NCBI RefSeq assembly: GCF_003610895.1
Contig: NZ_MCAS01000010.1
Location: 124,001 to 188,000 of the forward strand
Direction: 5' to 3'
Source: Paraburkholderia fungorum
GTDB lineage: Bacteria; Pseudomonadota; Gammaproteobacteria; Burkholderiales; Burkholderiaceae
DNA length: 64,000 nucleotides
In this document: piece after piece, positions 44,276 to 56,639 of the stretch
Position numbering within the stretch: the first letter of the stretch is position 1
Layout of the letters: every line of letters begins with the position of its first letter
Program-made: the position numbers and the translations under genes
Notes under the pieces: generated by a model
Seen by the model: the letters and a program-made list of their open reading frames with translations, nothing else
Told to the model about the DNA's origin: nothing
Database searches by the model: none

Positions 44276-44708
44276 GCTCGAGCAGGGTCTCGAACAGGCT
44301 GCACAAACTTTCATGACGAATTAACACTTACGTTGTCAGAAGGCTACGTCATGGCGTTCGAAGCCCTGCGCGATTTCGCTCTACGGGGTAAGCTGGGAAC
44401 CGTATGTCGCCCGGCGTTGACGGGGTGGCGGACCGCCACGATCGGGCACGTCTCCTGCTGCAACGCAGGCAATAGCAGACGCCGTGGAAGGCGCACCGTT
44501 CGAACTGCCCGATGCCGCCTGTCTCGCACCCATCGAACAATCTCACCGTTTTGCTGCACTGCTTGAAACGTTTCTTGGAAAGCCGGTCTAACCGGTAGGT
44601 TCGGAACTTCACAAGCGTCAATCCGGACCCACCCCTTGAATTCCACACCACAAGCTCCACCTATGGCGCAGGAATGGCCAGGAGCCAACGGAAATAAGGA
44701 GTGTCGCC
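44276..44708. other. Intergenic region upstream of the DUF3567 gene
   Basis: This 433-bp gap lies between the DUF3108 and DUF3567 genes. I see no credible coding region, RNA or repeat. It probably includes the promoter of the DUF3567 gene. Confidence 0.45.
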
Positions 44709-44966
44709 ATGCAAATGATCTATAACAGCCCCAACTATTGTGTCGTCGAGTTTCCGCCGCAGGAAGGCCCGCTGGCCATGAAATCAGGAGGCTATGAGAT
44801 CGTGGACAAGAACATGCAGCGCGAAATCTACATAGACGGTGCAATGGCAGCGAGCTTTCGCGAGCACGTGCAAAAACTGATCGAAGAGGAACCGTCACTG
44901 GATGAGGTCGACGAATTCCTCGGGCAATTCGACAGCCTGATGCATCAACCGGTGATTCTTCACTAA
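44709..44966 (+). CDS. DUF3567 domain-containing protein
   Basis: This 85-residue small acidic cytosolic protein starts MQMIYNSPNYCVVEFPP and continues with KSGGYEIVDKNMQREIYIDG, then an acidic helix (EEEPSLDEVDEFLGQFDSLM). The DUF3567 family is restricted largely to Burkholderiales and has no known function. AAGGAG about 9 bases before the ATG is a strong ribosome binding site. It is followed by a terminator at 45061-45099, so it is monocistronic. Confidence 0.85.
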   Translation: MQMIYNSPNYCVVEFPPQEGPLAMKSGGYEIVDKNMQREIYIDGAMAASFREHVQKLIEEEPSLDEVDEFLGQFDSLMHQPVILH

Positions 44967-45060
44967 CCGAAGGGTTTGACGTAACGGTTTGGCGACAACC
45001 ATCGACCGCGCCGACCGGCATAGCCGGCGGCCCTTACAAGTCGGTCAGCAGCAATAATGC

Positions 45061-45099
45061 GGCCCAGCAGGCTTTCACCTGACTGGGCCGTTTTGTTTT
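45061..45099 (+). terminator. Rho-independent terminator after the DUF3567 gene
   Basis: GGCCCAG (45061-45067) pairs with CTGGGCC (45083-45089), and CAGG with CCTG inside, leaving a small loop. GTTTTGTTTT follows. It separates the DUF3567 gene from metH. Confidence 0.85.
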
Positions 45100-45203
45100 C
45101 GTCATTTGTTTCCGTTGTTTCGTTTTCCCCAACGACCACCGTTACCGCGGAGCACGCTCCCCGGCCGCCGGGCCCGCGCCCGGCGGAACCGCCCCACTGC
45201 GGC

Positions 45204-45209
45204 TACAAT
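45204..45209 (+). promoter_or_regulatory. Candidate -10 of metH
   Basis: GGCTACAATGAC contains TACAAT 41 bp before the metH start at 45251. No B12 or SAH riboswitch-like structure fits into the short leader. Confidence 0.45.
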
Positions 45210-45250
45210 GACAGGTTTCCCGAAAAAGCCGGCGCAAGCCCTCGTCCGCC

Positions 45251-46321
45251 ATGAACCAGCCTGCTCAATCCGCCACGCCAGTCCGTCCCGACGCCGCTTA
45301 TACGCGCGGCACGGCGCTGCCCGCGCTGCTCAAGTCGCGCATCCTGATTCTGGACGGCGCGATGGGCACGATGATCCAGCGCTACAAGCTCGACGAAGCC
45401 CGCTATCGCGGCGAGCGCTTCAAGGACTATGGGCGCGACATCAAGGGCAACAACGAGTTGCTGTCGATCACGCAGCCGCAGATCATCGGCGAGATTCACG
45501 AGCAGTATCTCGCTGCTGGCGCGGACATCATCGAGACCAATACGTTCGGCGCCACCACGGTTGCGCAGGCCGACTACGGGATGGAAGACCTCGCCATCGA
45601 GATGAACCTCGAATCGGCGAAGCTGGCGCGCGCCGCCTGCGACAAGTACTCGACGCCCGACAAGCCGCGCTTTGTGGCCGGCGCGATCGGACCGACGCCG
45701 AAGACCGCGAGCATTTCCCCTGACGTGAACGATCCGGGCGCGCGCAACGTGACGTTCGATGAACTGCGCACGGCGTACTACGAGCAGGCCAAGGCCTTGC
45801 TCGACGGCGGCTGCGATCTGTTCCTCGTCGAAACGATCTTCGACACGCTCAATGCAAAGGCTGCGCTGTTCGCGTTGGACGAGCTGTTCGAAGACACCGG
45901 CGAGCGCCTGCCGATCATGATCTCGGGCACCGTCACCGATGCATCGGGCCGGATTCTGTCGGGGCAAACCGTTGAGGCCTTCTGGAACTCGCTGCGTCAT
46001 GCCAAACCGCTCACCTTCGGTTTGAACTGCGCGTTGGGCGCGGCGCTGATGCGCCCGTACATCGCCGAACTGGCGAAGCTCTGTGACACTTACGTGTCGT
46101 GCTATCCGAACGCCGGTTTGCCGAATCCGATGAGCGATACAGGCTTCGACGAATTGCCGGCGGATACGTCGGGATTGCTGAAGGAGTTCGCGCAGGCAGG
46201 CCTCGTGAACATCGCCGGCGGCTGCTGCGGGACGACACCCGAGCATATCGCGGCGATTGCCAAGGCGCTGGCTGAAGTGAAGCCGCGCCAATGGCCGACC
46301 CAATACCGCGACGCGGCCTGA
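45251..46321 (+). CDS. metH: Methionine synthase, N-terminal homocysteine-binding module (separate gene)
   Basis: This 356-residue protein is equivalent to the first module of MetH. It has [32 protein letters not shown], and the zinc cysteines in [10 protein letters not shown] and [10 protein letters not shown]. It binds homocysteine through Zn and takes the methyl group from methylcobalamin. In E. coli this is fused to the folate/B12 modules; here they are on the next gene (87 bp downstream). The two proteins must act together. Confidence 0.95.
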   Translation: MNQPAQSATPVRPDAAYTRGTALPALLKSRILILDGAMGTMIQRYKLDEARYRGERFKDYGRDIKGNNELLSITQPQIIGEIHEQYLAAGADIIETNTFGATTVAQADYGMEDLAIEMNLESAKLARAACDKYSTPDKPRFVAGAIGPTPKTASISPDVNDPGARNVTFDELRTAYYEQAKALLDGGCDLFLVETIFDTLNAKAALFALDELFEDTGERLPIMISGTVTDASGRILSGQTVEAFWNSLRHAKPLTFGLNCALGAALMRPYIAELAKLCDTYVSCYPNAGLPNPMSDTGFDELPADTSGLLKEFAQAGLVNIAGGCCGTTPEHIAAIAKALAEVKPRQWPTQYRDAA

Positions 46322-46408
46322 CTGAGTCACTGAGTCCGGCGGCGCGCCGCTGACCCGCCACGCTATCGCTATCAAACCCGACGCACGCAACCGAACCGCA
46401 CCTACGCC

Positions 46409-49126
<2,718 letters not shown>

Positions 49127-49281
49127 GCCTTGCGGGGGGGAACCCACTATATCGGGCGCGCTAGGCTGAATATTTGCGGCAGTGCAATTTTCGGCTTTGT
49201 AGACTGAAACGGCTTCAACCCGCCAGACGCGGCCAAAACGCGTCGGCTTATCAAATTGCAATCGTCAACGGAGAGAATCGT

Positions 49282-49476
49282 ATGAAGAAGCTGACGCTGT
49301 TATTGACTGCTGTTTCGCTCGCCGCAGGCGCCTCGGTGGCGCTGGCCCAGCCCGCCAGCTCGGTCAGTTCCTATTCGCCGCCTACGCAAAAGCACGTCAA
49401 GAAGCCCAAGAAGCAAAAAATGAAGAAGGGTGCGTCGGCACCGATGGCGGCACCCGCGGATGCCGCCAGCCAGTAA
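49282..49476 (+). CDS. Small secreted basic protein
   Basis: This 64-residue precursor has a signal peptide (MKKLTLLLTAVSLAAGASVA then LA, cleavage before QPAS) and a mature peptide of about 41 residues rich in Lys (KHVKKPKKQKMKK) flanked by Ser/Pro and Ala. A GGAGAG ribosome binding site precedes ATG 49282, and a strong terminator follows. The mature part is probably a periplasmic cationic peptide. I recognise no family. Confidence 0.7.
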   Translation: MKKLTLLLTAVSLAAGASVALAQPASSVSSYSPPTQKHVKKPKKQKMKKGASAPMAAPADAASQ

Positions 49477-49514
49477 GCCAGTTCGGCACAGGGTCGTTCA
49501 GGCCCATGAAAGAC

Positions 49515-49540
49515 AAAGAGCCCGCTGCTGCGGGCTCTTT
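49515..49540. terminator. Bidirectional rho-independent terminator
   Basis: AAAGAGCCCGC (49515-49525) and GCGGGCTCTTT (49530-49540) form an 11-bp stem with loop TGCT. The A- and T-rich stem ends serve the small secreted protein gene (+) and the DUF1840 gene (-), which converge here. Confidence 0.85.
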
Positions 49541-49628
49541 TCATTGATGCGTCACATTGCGTGCTGCGCAACGTGCTCTGCGCCGCGCCGCCTGGCGCGC
49601 CGCAAACCACCGGCGAATCACGCCAGAA

Positions 49629-49955
49629 TCAGATACCCCAGACGATATCCGCGTTTTCCTTCTTCGCGGCACGCAGCATGTCGAGGAACGGATACGCGCG
49701 CTGGGCGAGTCCCGGCGGGATCTCATGATGCTCGTGGCCGTCTTCACCTTCGTGGAAATGGCCATCGTGCTCGGCGCGTTCCTGTTTGTCGAAGGTGATC
49801 GCCGCTTCGAGTTTGCTGATCGCAACGTCAAGTTCGTCGTGGATGATGACGCCACGCTCACCAAGCCGCTTGCCGACAATGCCGACGAGGTATTGGGCGA
49901 GATTCTCCAGCATCATCACATCCGGGCAGGCCCGGCATTTAAAAGTAATCAGCAT
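49629..49955 (-). CDS. DUF1840 domain-containing protein
   Basis: This 108-residue protein starts MLITFKCRACPDVMML, with a CXXC pair, and then NLAQYLVGIVGKRLGERGVI. It has a His/Glu-rich insert (HDGHFHEGEDGHEHHE) that could bind metal, and ends with AYPFLDMLRAAKKENADIVWGI, typical for DUF1840. Function is unknown. ATG 49955 is preceded by AAGGGAAC. The His-rich insert and Cys pair make metal binding plausible but unproven. Confidence 0.85.
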   Translation of the reverse strand: MLITFKCRACPDVMMLENLAQYLVGIVGKRLGERGVIIHDELDVAISKLEAAITFDKQERAEHDGHFHEGEDGHEHHEIPPGLAQRAYPFLDMLRAAKKENADIVWGI

Positions 49956-50376
49956 GACTGTTCCCTTTTTCGTTATGTTGGATCGACGCGAGGGCCGCTC
50001 AAAACTCGCCGCCGGCGTGCGTTGCGTTGACACGCCGATCAGGCACGGCGGCCACGGCCCTTGGTGGGCATCTCATTGAACATATTAGCACCTGCTAAAA
50101 TCCGTCTGAACGGAAAAGCGCGCCGCAATGCGCTGTGCCGGGCGTTGTACAGGTGGCGTTGGCTGTGCCGGTTGGTCAAAACCGCGCGCGAGCGCATGCA
50201 GCCGTGCCAGGCGCATCGTTGCGCCGCCCCAATGGGCGCAACGTGCCGTATCGCGGCCCGGTGCGTCACGGCCGGCCCAGCGCCGCTTTCCACGCTTCTG
50301 ACGAATCGGCTGCGCGTCGCGCGCGGCCGCCGCTTCTTCCGCATCACCGGATTGCCTCACTGGACTCGCAACAAGC
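49956..50376. other. Divergent spacer between DUF1840 gene and argS
   Basis: This 421-bp spacer contains a perfect inverted repeat TTAGCA-CC-TGCTAA at 50085-50098. TGCTAAAAT within it also resembles an extended -10 on the plus strand. No gene is credible in the GC-rich remainder. Confidence 0.5.
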
Positions 50377-52167
50377 ATGCTGCCCGCACATAAACATACC
50401 CTCGAAACACTGCTCGCCGACACGGTGAAGCAGGTCGCTGAAGCAACCCAGGGCGCGAGCGAAGCCGCCTTCGTCTCGCCCACGATCACGCTGGAGCGTC
50501 CCAAAGTGGCCGCGCACGGCGACGTCGCCTGCAATGTGGCGATGCAACTCGCCAAGCCGCTGCGCGCCAACCCGCGCCAGCTGGCCCAACAGATCGTCGA
50601 CGCGCTGCTCGCGCAGCCGCAGGCAAAGGGTCTCGTGGAAGCCGCCGAAGTGGCCGGCCCCGGCTTCATCAACCTGCGCCTCGCGGCGGCCGCCAAGCAG
50701 GCGGTGATCGCTGCGGTGTTCGCCGAAAAGGACGGCTTCGGCCGTTCGCAGCGCGACGCCGGCAAGCACGTGCTGATCGAATTCGTCTCGGCCAACCCGA
50801 CTGGCCCGCTGCACGTCGGCCATGGCCGCCAGGCGGCGCTCGGCGACGCGCTGTCGAACGTGCTGGCTAGCCAGGGCTATGACGTGCACCGCGAGTTCTA
50901 TTACAACGACGCCGGCGTGCAGATCCACACGCTCGCCGTGTCGACCCAGGCGCGCGCGCGCGGCCTCGCTCCGGGCGACGAAGGCTGGCCGGCTTCGGCC
51001 TACAACGGCGAGTACATCGCCGATATCGCGAAAGACTATCTGAACGGCGTCACCGTGGCCGCGAGTGACGGCGAGCCGGTGACGGGCGCGGGCGACGTCG
51101 AAGACCTCGACGCGATCCGCCGCTTCGCGGTGGCCTATCTGCGCCGCGAACAGGACATGGACCTGCAGGCGTTCGGCGTGAAGTTCGACCAGTACTACCT
51201 GGAGTCGTCGCTGTATAAGGAAGGCCGGGTCGAGAAAACCGTCGAGGCGCTGGTCGCCGCCGGCAAGACCTACGAGCAGGAAGGCGCGCTGTGGCTGCGC
51301 ACCACCGACGACGGCGACGACAAAGACCGCGTCATGCGCAAGACCGACGGCACCTACACCTACTTCGTGCCGGACGTCGCGTATCACGTCGCCAAGTGGG
51401 AACGCGGCTTCACCAAGGTCATCAACGTGCAGGGCTCGGACCACCACGGCACGATCGCGCGCGTGCGCGCCGGCCTGCAGGGCCTCGGCGTCGGCATTCC
51501 GAAGGGCTATCCCGACTACATCCTGCACAAGATGGTCACGGTGATGCGCAACGGCGAAGAGGTGAAGATCTCGAAGCGCGCCGGCAGCTATGTGACGGTG
51601 CGCGATCTGATCGAATGGTCGGGCGGCGCCACGCCGGGCTCGGAAGCCGCAATCGACCTGATCGACGAAGAGACGATTCGCCGCGGCCGCGACGCCGTGC
51701 GCTTCTTCCTGATTTCGCGCAAGGCGGACACGGAATTCGTGTTCGACATCGACCTGGCGCTGAAACAGAACGACGAAAATCCGGTCCACTACGTACAGTA
51801 TGCGCATGCGCGGATCTGCTCGGTCATCGCCGAATGCAAGGCGCGCTACAACACGGACGAGAGCACGCTGGCCCAGCTGGACGTGTCGCCGCTCACCAGC
51901 GAACGCGCCATGGCCTTGCTGAACAAGCTCGCCGAGTTCCCGGACATGCTGGAGCACGCCGCCGACGAACTCGCTCCGCACGCGGTCGCGTTCTATCTGC
52001 GCGACCTCGCCGGGGAATTCCACTCGTTCTACAATGACAGAGCCGAACGCGTACTGGTCGACGACGCGGCCGAGCGCAATGCGCGCGTCGCGCTGCTTGC
52101 GGCCACCCGTCAGGTGCTGGCCAACGGTCTCGCGACGATCGGCGTCTCCGCTCCCGTCAAGATGTAA
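50377..52167 (+). CDS. argS: Arginyl-tRNA synthetase
   Basis: This 596-residue class I synthetase has an N-terminal Add1 domain (about 1-105), HIGH motif as HVGH (about 146-149) in [18 protein letters not shown], a KMSKS-like loop KISKR (about 397-401), and a DALR anticodon-binding C-terminal domain with [12 protein letters not shown]. It charges tRNA-Arg. It is followed after 79 bp by the SPOR-domain gene, with a hairpin in between. Confidence 0.97.
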   Translation: MLPAHKHTLETLLADTVKQVAEATQGASEAAFVSPTITLERPKVAAHGDVACNVAMQLAKPLRANPRQLAQQIVDALLAQPQAKGLVEAAEVAGPGFINLRLAAAAKQAVIAAVFAEKDGFGRSQRDAGKHVLIEFVSANPTGPLHVGHGRQAALGDALSNVLASQGYDVHREFYYNDAGVQIHTLAVSTQARARGLAPGDEGWPASAYNGEYIADIAKDYLNGVTVAASDGEPVTGAGDVEDLDAIRRFAVAYLRREQDMDLQAFGVKFDQYYLESSLYKEGRVEKTVEALVAAGKTYEQEGALWLRTTDDGDDKDRVMRKTDGTYTYFVPDVAYHVAKWERGFTKVINVQGSDHHGTIARVRAGLQGLGVGIPKGYPDYILHKMVTVMRNGEEVKISKRAGSYVTVRDLIEWSGGATPGSEAAIDLIDEETIRRGRDAVRFFLISRKADTEFVFDIDLALKQNDENPVHYVQYAHARICSVIAECKARYNTDESTLAQLDVSPLTSERAMALLNKLAEFPDMLEHAADELAPHAVAFYLRDLAGEFHSFYNDRAERVLVDDAAERNARVALLAATRQVLANGLATIGVSAPVKM

Positions 52168-52190
52168 GTCCTCCGGCGCAACATGCACGC

Positions 52191-52213
52191 GGCCGTCGTT
52201 ATAATCGACGGCC
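52191..52213. promoter_or_regulatory. Hairpin with consensus -10 in its loop, upstream of SPOR gene
   Basis: GGCCGTCG (52191-52198) and CGACGGCC (52206-52213) form a perfect 8-bp stem; the 7-base loop TTATAAT contains the ideal -10 hexamer TATAAT (52200-52205). It lies just past the argS stop and about 40 bp before the start of the SPOR gene. Confidence 0.6.
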
Positions 52214-52246
52214 GTTCCAGGATTCTTTTTGCAGGTGATTCATACG

Positions 52247-53041
52247 ATGGCAAAACCACGCCGCACAACAAAGCAATCGCAATCGAAACAAACCGGGGGC
52301 ACCTTTCTCGGTATCGTGCTGGGCCTGATCGTCGGTCTCGCGATCGCGGTAGTGGTGGCGCTGTATATCACCCGTGCGCCTACGCCGTTCGTCTCGAAGG
52401 TCGCGCCGCCGGCCACGCCCGACAACGGCGCAAGCCAGCCGCAGCAATACGACCCGAACCGTCCTCTGCAAGGCAAAACGCCGGGCCAGCCGGTCCCGCA
52501 AGCCGCGCAACCGGCGCCGCCTAACACCGCGCCGGGCCAGACCAATTCGCAGACGCAGTCCGGCATGCTGGAAGAACCGCAGATCGTCGAAGTGCCGCCT
52601 TCGGGCGATAACGCGAACGGCACGGCAGTCGCACCGAAGCCCGCGCAGGACAACGGCACGGCCACCACGCCGGTGAAAAAACCGCAAGGCTCCAGCGCGC
52701 CGGCCGCCACTGCGGCAGGCTCCGCGCCGAAGAGCACGTCGCCCAGCACGGCGGCCAATGCCAAGCCGGGTTCGGGCGCGGCGCCGGTCGCGGGTGACGC
52801 GAACACGGGCTACTTCCTGCAAGTGGGCGCCTACAAGACCTCCGCCGACGCCGAACAGCAGCGGGCGCGTCTTGCCTTCCAGGGCTTCGAATCGAAGGTC
52901 ACGCAGCGCGATGCCGGCGGCGTGACGTACTACCGCGTGCGTATCGGCCCGTTCTCGAAGTTCGAAGACATGAATTCGAGCCGTCAGCGTCTGTCCGACG
53001 CGGGTGTGGATACCGCGGTGATCCGCTTTACGAAGCAATAA
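52247..53041 (+). CDS. SPOR-domain protein (FtsN-like)
   Basis: This 264-residue inner-membrane protein has a short basic cytoplasmic N-terminus (MAKPRRTTKQSQ), one TM helix (about 19-41; FLGIVLGLIVGLAIAVVVAL), a long Pro/Ala-rich periplasmic linker (45-185) and a C-terminal SPOR domain (about 187-262; GYFLQVGAYKTSADAEQQRARLA, YYRVRIGPF). SPOR domains bind denuded glycans at the division site, and this architecture matches FtsN. ATG 52247 has AGGTGA upstream. It stands between argS and dsbA, a known beta-proteobacterial arrangement. Confidence 0.9.
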   Translation: MAKPRRTTKQSQSKQTGGTFLGIVLGLIVGLAIAVVVALYITRAPTPFVSKVAPPATPDNGASQPQQYDPNRPLQGKTPGQPVPQAAQPAPPNTAPGQTNSQTQSGMLEEPQIVEVPPSGDNANGTAVAPKPAQDNGTATTPVKKPQGSSAPAATAAGSAPKSTSPSTAANAKPGSGAAPVAGDANTGYFLQVGAYKTSADAEQQRARLAFQGFESKVTQRDAGGVTYYRVRIGPFSKFEDMNSSRQRLSDAGVDTAVIRFTKQ

Positions 53042-53221
53042 GCAAACAATAAGCAACGGTGATTTGCCGGAACGCGCCGCCGCCGAACTATCGGCGCGCG
53101 GCGCGAGTCACAGGCACAATCGACAAACACAATCGACTAGAACGTCTAACGCCGACATTGAAAACGGTGACGGGCATTTGCGTGGCGCCACCGCTTTATC
53201 GCCTACTTGGGTCAACACAAC

Positions 53222-53860
53222 ATGAAAAAACTGCTGAGCATTCTGTTCCTCTCGCTGGGCCTGGTTGCCGCCACGGCGCATGCATCGCCGGCCGCGCCGG
53301 TTTCCGGCAAGGACTACACCGTGCTGGCCACGCCGCAACCTACGGACGTGCCGGCCGGCAAGATCGAAGTCACCGAATTCTTCTGGTACGGTTGCCCGCA
53401 CTGCAATGAATTCGATCCGTTCCTCGAAGCCTGGATCAAGAAGCAGGGTCCGGACGTCGTGTTCAAGCGCGTGCCGGTCGCTTTCCGCGACGACTTCATC
53501 CCGCATTCGAAAATGTTCCACGCGCTTGACGCACTGGGTCTCGCCCAGCAGCTCACGCCGAAGGTTTTCAACGAAATCCACGTCAACAAGAACTATTTGC
53601 TGACGCCGGAAGATCAGACCAAGTTCCTCGCGAAGAACGGCGTCGATCCGAAGAAGTACATGGACGCGTACAACTCGTTCTCGACGCAAAGCGCGTTGCA
53701 GAAGGACAAGAAGCTGATGGACGACTACAAGATCGACGGCGTGCCGACGCTGGCCGTGCAGGGCAAGTATGAAACCGGTCCGGCTGCGACCAACAGCCTG
53801 CCGGGCACGATTCAGGTGCTCGACTACCTGGTGCAACAGGTCCGCGCCAAGAAGATGTAA
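53222..53860 (+). CDS. dsbA: Thiol:disulfide interchange protein DsbA
   Basis: This 212-residue periplasmic oxidase has a signal peptide (MKKLLSILFLSLGLVAATAH, cleavage after HA), the active site C58-P-H-C61 in FFWYGCPHCNEF, and the cis-Pro in DGVPTLAV. It introduces disulfides into exported proteins. ATG 53222 starts the signal peptide; the earlier in-frame ATG (53207) has no ribosome binding site. An SDR gene follows after 15 bp. Confidence 0.95.
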   Translation: MKKLLSILFLSLGLVAATAHASPAAPVSGKDYTVLATPQPTDVPAGKIEVTEFFWYGCPHCNEFDPFLEAWIKKQGPDVVFKRVPVAFRDDFIPHSKMFHALDALGLAQQLTPKVFNEIHVNKNYLLTPEDQTKFLAKNGVDPKKYMDAYNSFSTQSALQKDKKLMDDYKIDGVPTLAVQGKYETGPAATNSLPGTIQVLDYLVQQVRAKKM

Positions 53861-53875
53861 AGCCGAGGCGCCGGA

Positions 53876-54649
53876 ATGAGTTCACCCCTGAAGGTTTTCA
53901 TTACCGGCGCCTCGAGTGGCATCGGCCTCGCGCTCGCCGCCGAATATGCGCGGCGCGGCGCGACTCTCGGCCTGGTTGCCCGCCGCGGCGACGCCCTCGC
54001 CGCTTTCCAGCAGTCCCATCCGCAGAATTCCATCTCCACGTATTCCGTCGACGTCCGCGACGCCGAGGCGCTCGCCGAAGCGGCCGCGCAGTTCATCGCG
54101 CAGCATGGCTTGCCGGACATCGTGATCGCCAATGCCGGTATCAGCCGTGGCGCGGTCACCGGGCAGGGCGATCTACGCACCTTCCGCGAAGTGATGGATA
54201 TCAATTACTTCGGCATGGTCGCCACGTTCGAGCCGTTCGCCGCCGCAATGGTGGCTGCGAAGAAAGGCACGCTGGTCGGAATCGCCAGCGTCGCCGGCGT
54301 GCGGGGCTTGCCAGGGTCGGGCGCTTACAGCGCGTCCAAATCGGCGGCGCTCAAGTATCTGGAAGCGTTGCGCGTCGAGATGCGGCCGCTGGGCGTCGGC
54401 GTGGTCACCATCGCACCTGGCTATATCCGCACGCCGATGACCGAACACAACCCGTACGGCATGCCCTTCCTGATGGACGCCGACCGCTTCGCCGTGAAGG
54501 TGGCGGGCGCGATCGAGCGGCAGACTGCCTTCGCGGTATTCCCGTGGCAGATGCGTGTCGCGGCCATGCTATTGCATGTGCTGCCGCGCTGGCTCTACGA
54601 CCGCGCCTTCGAACGCGCGCCGCGCAAACCCCGCGCCGTCCCCGAATAA
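53876..54649 (+). CDS. Short-chain dehydrogenase/reductase
   Basis: This 257-residue SDR has the Rossmann motif TGASSGIG, NAGIS, and the active-site Ser plus YSASK (Tyr-X-X-X-Lys) in GSGAYSASKSAALKY. The C-terminal part has hydrophobic ILLHVLPRWLYD, common in the membrane-associated SDR group (YdfG/DltE-like). The substrate is unknown. It begins 15 bp after dsbA and may be cotranscribed. Confidence 0.88.
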   Translation: MSSPLKVFITGASSGIGLALAAEYARRGATLGLVARRGDALAAFQQSHPQNSISTYSVDVRDAEALAEAAAQFIAQHGLPDIVIANAGISRGAVTGQGDLRTFREVMDINYFGMVATFEPFAAAMVAAKKGTLVGIASVAGVRGLPGSGAYSASKSAALKYLEALRVEMRPLGVGVVTIAPGYIRTPMTEHNPYGMPFLMDADRFAVKVAGAIERQTAFAVFPWQMRVAAMLLHVLPRWLYDRAFERAPRKPRAVPE

Positions 54650-54938
54650 ATCGAACGCCTCGGCTTTTGCGTGTATCCGCACGACAAGGAGCCGGCACGC
54701 ACATCCTCAGTCCATATGGATATGCGGATTAAATTGTTGTCGCCACAACCACCCTTCGATAAGCTTTCGCGAGGGCCAAAACGCGCGTGTACGGTATCCG
54801 CCAAACCATGCGCTGGCGCCGGAAACGTATCACAATAAAGACGACGGCCAGACCGGCCATCGGTTGCCGTCGCCCGTCAACGGAATATAACCACACAACC
54901 AGACGCACTGCCTGACTGCGCTTGTTATGGGAGATCCT

Positions 54939-56525
54939 ATGCGCTTCAAACTGCTCGCAGCCGCCGTACTGTTCACGGCGCCCGCGCTCGTGCTCGCCAA
55001 ACCGCTGACCGTCTGTACCGAGTCGAGCCCCGACGGTTTCGATGTCGTGCAGTTCAATTCGCTCGTCACGACCAATGCGTCGGCCGACGTGATCTTCAAT
55101 TCGCTGGTTTCGTACGACGAGGCCGCGAAAAAAGTCGAGCCTTCGCTGGCCGACAAGTGGGACGTGAGCGCCGACGGCCTCACCTATACGTTCCATCTGC
55201 GCCCGAACGTGCAGTTCCAGACCACCGACTATTTCAAGCCCACCCGTGCGCTGAATGCCGACGACGTCGTCTTCACGTTCGACCGCATGCTCAACGACAG
55301 CAATCCGTGGCACAAGGTGGCGGGCGCGAGCGGCTTTCCGCACGCGCAGTCGATGGGCTTGCCGAAGCTCATCAAGTCGATCAGCAAGGTTGACGACAAC
55401 ACCGTCAAGTTCGAGTTGAACGCACCGGACGCGACCTTCGTATCGATCCTCACAATGGGCTTCGCCTCGATCTATTCGGCTGAATACGCCGACCAGTTGC
55501 TCAAGGCCGGCAAACAGGTCGACCTGAATGCAAAGCCGATCGGCACGGGTCCGTTCGAATTGAAGAGCTATACGAAAGACGCGGTGATCCGCTACGACGT
55601 GAACCCGACGTACTGGGGTCCGAAACCGAAGATCGACCGCCTGATCTACGCGATCACGCCGGACGCCACGGTGCGCGCGCAAAAGGTGAAAGCGGGTGAA
55701 TGCCAGATCGCGCTGTCGCCCAAGCCGCAGGATCTCGCCGAAGCAAAGAGCGACAAGTCGCTCGCCATCGTGCAGACACCGGCCTTCATGACCGCCTTCG
55801 TCGCACTGAACACGCAGAAGAAACCGCTCGACAACCAGAAGGTGCGCGCGGCCCTGAACATGGCGTTCGACCGCACGACCTATCTGAAGGCGATCTTCGA
55901 CAATACCGCGACTCCGGCCGTCAATCCGTATCCGCCTAACACGTGGAGCTACGACAAATCAGTGAAGGCGTGGCCGTACGATCCGGTGAAGGCGAAGAAA
56001 CTGCTCGCGGACGCCGGCTATCCGAACGGCTTCGAAACGACGATCTGGGTACGTCCGAACGGCAGCGTGCTGAACCCGAACCCGAAGGCCGGCGCCGAAC
56101 TGCTGCAAGCCGACTTCGCGAAGATCGGCGTGAAAGCGGACGTGAAGGTGATCGAATGGGGCGAGTTGATCAAGCAGGCAAAGCAAGGCCAGCATGACAC
56201 GCTGTTCATGGGCTGGGCCGGCGACAACGGCGATCCGGACAACTATCTGTCGCCGCTCTTCAGTTGCAATGCGGTGAAGTCGGGCATCAACTTTGCGCGC
56301 TTCTGCGATCAGGATCTGGACAAGCTGATCGCCGACGGCAAGACAACGCCCGACCAGGCCAAACGCACGAAGGCGTATGAACAGGCGCAGCAGATCATCC
56401 ACGATCAGGCGCTGTGGATTCCGCTGGGTTATCCGACGGCGGCAGCCATCACGCGCACGAATGTGAGCGGCTATCACGTGAGTCCGTTCGGACGGCAGAA
56501 CTTTGGGGCGGTGGCGGTGCAGTAA
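54939..56525 (+). CDS. Periplasmic peptide-binding protein (DppA-like)
   Basis: This 528-residue SBP_bac_5 protein has a signal peptide (MRFKLLAAAVLFTAPALVLA) and a mature part opening KPLTVCTESSPDGFD, followed by LNADDVVFTFDRML and the two-lobed dipeptide-binding fold; four Cys are in DppA-like positions (VCTESS, GECQIAL, LFSCNAV, RFCDQDL). It binds di/oligopeptides or haem-like ligands for an ABC importer. ATG 54939 has GGGAGA 5 bases upstream. No permease or ATPase follows here, so the transporter genes lie elsewhere. Confidence 0.92.
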   Translation: MRFKLLAAAVLFTAPALVLAKPLTVCTESSPDGFDVVQFNSLVTTNASADVIFNSLVSYDEAAKKVEPSLADKWDVSADGLTYTFHLRPNVQFQTTDYFKPTRALNADDVVFTFDRMLNDSNPWHKVAGASGFPHAQSMGLPKLIKSISKVDDNTVKFELNAPDATFVSILTMGFASIYSAEYADQLLKAGKQVDLNAKPIGTGPFELKSYTKDAVIRYDVNPTYWGPKPKIDRLIYAITPDATVRAQKVKAGECQIALSPKPQDLAEAKSDKSLAIVQTPAFMTAFVALNTQKKPLDNQKVRAALNMAFDRTTYLKAIFDNTATPAVNPYPPNTWSYDKSVKAWPYDPVKAKKLLADAGYPNGFETTIWVRPNGSVLNPNPKAGAELLQADFAKIGVKADVKVIEWGELIKQAKQGQHDTLFMGWAGDNGDPDNYLSPLFSCNAVKSGINFARFCDQDLDKLIADGKTTPDQAKRTKAYEQAQQIIHDQALWIPLGYPTAAAITRTNVSGYHVSPFGRQNFGAVAVQ

Positions 56526-56575
56526 AACCACCGCGTCACCACCGAGTCACGCCACGCTCGATGTTGAGCAACGAA

Positions 56576-56611
56576 ACAGACCCGCTGCCATGCACCGGGT
56601 CTGTTTTTTTG
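56576..56611 (+). terminator. Rho-independent terminator after the peptide-binding protein gene
   Basis: ACAGACCCG (56576-56584) and CGGGTCTGT (56596-56604) form a 9-bp stem with an 11-base loop, followed by a run of seven T. It separates the binding-protein gene (+) from the converging MBL gene. Confidence 0.9.
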
Positions 56612-56639
56612 TCCTCACCGTTTTGACGTCATCACCCGA

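Noticed and set aside
45100-45250. Cobalamin or S-adenosylhomocysteine riboswitch before metH
   Set aside because: The leader after the candidate -10 is only about 35 bases, and none of the conserved riboswitch strings are visible.
50085-50098. CIRCE element (HrcA operator)
   Set aside because: It begins TTAGCA and ends TGCTAA like CIRCE but lacks the 9-bp arms with CTC/GAG and the 9-bp spacer.
50344-52188. Long minus-strand open frame opposite argS
   Set aside because: It mirrors argS almost exactly and shows no recognisable motif.
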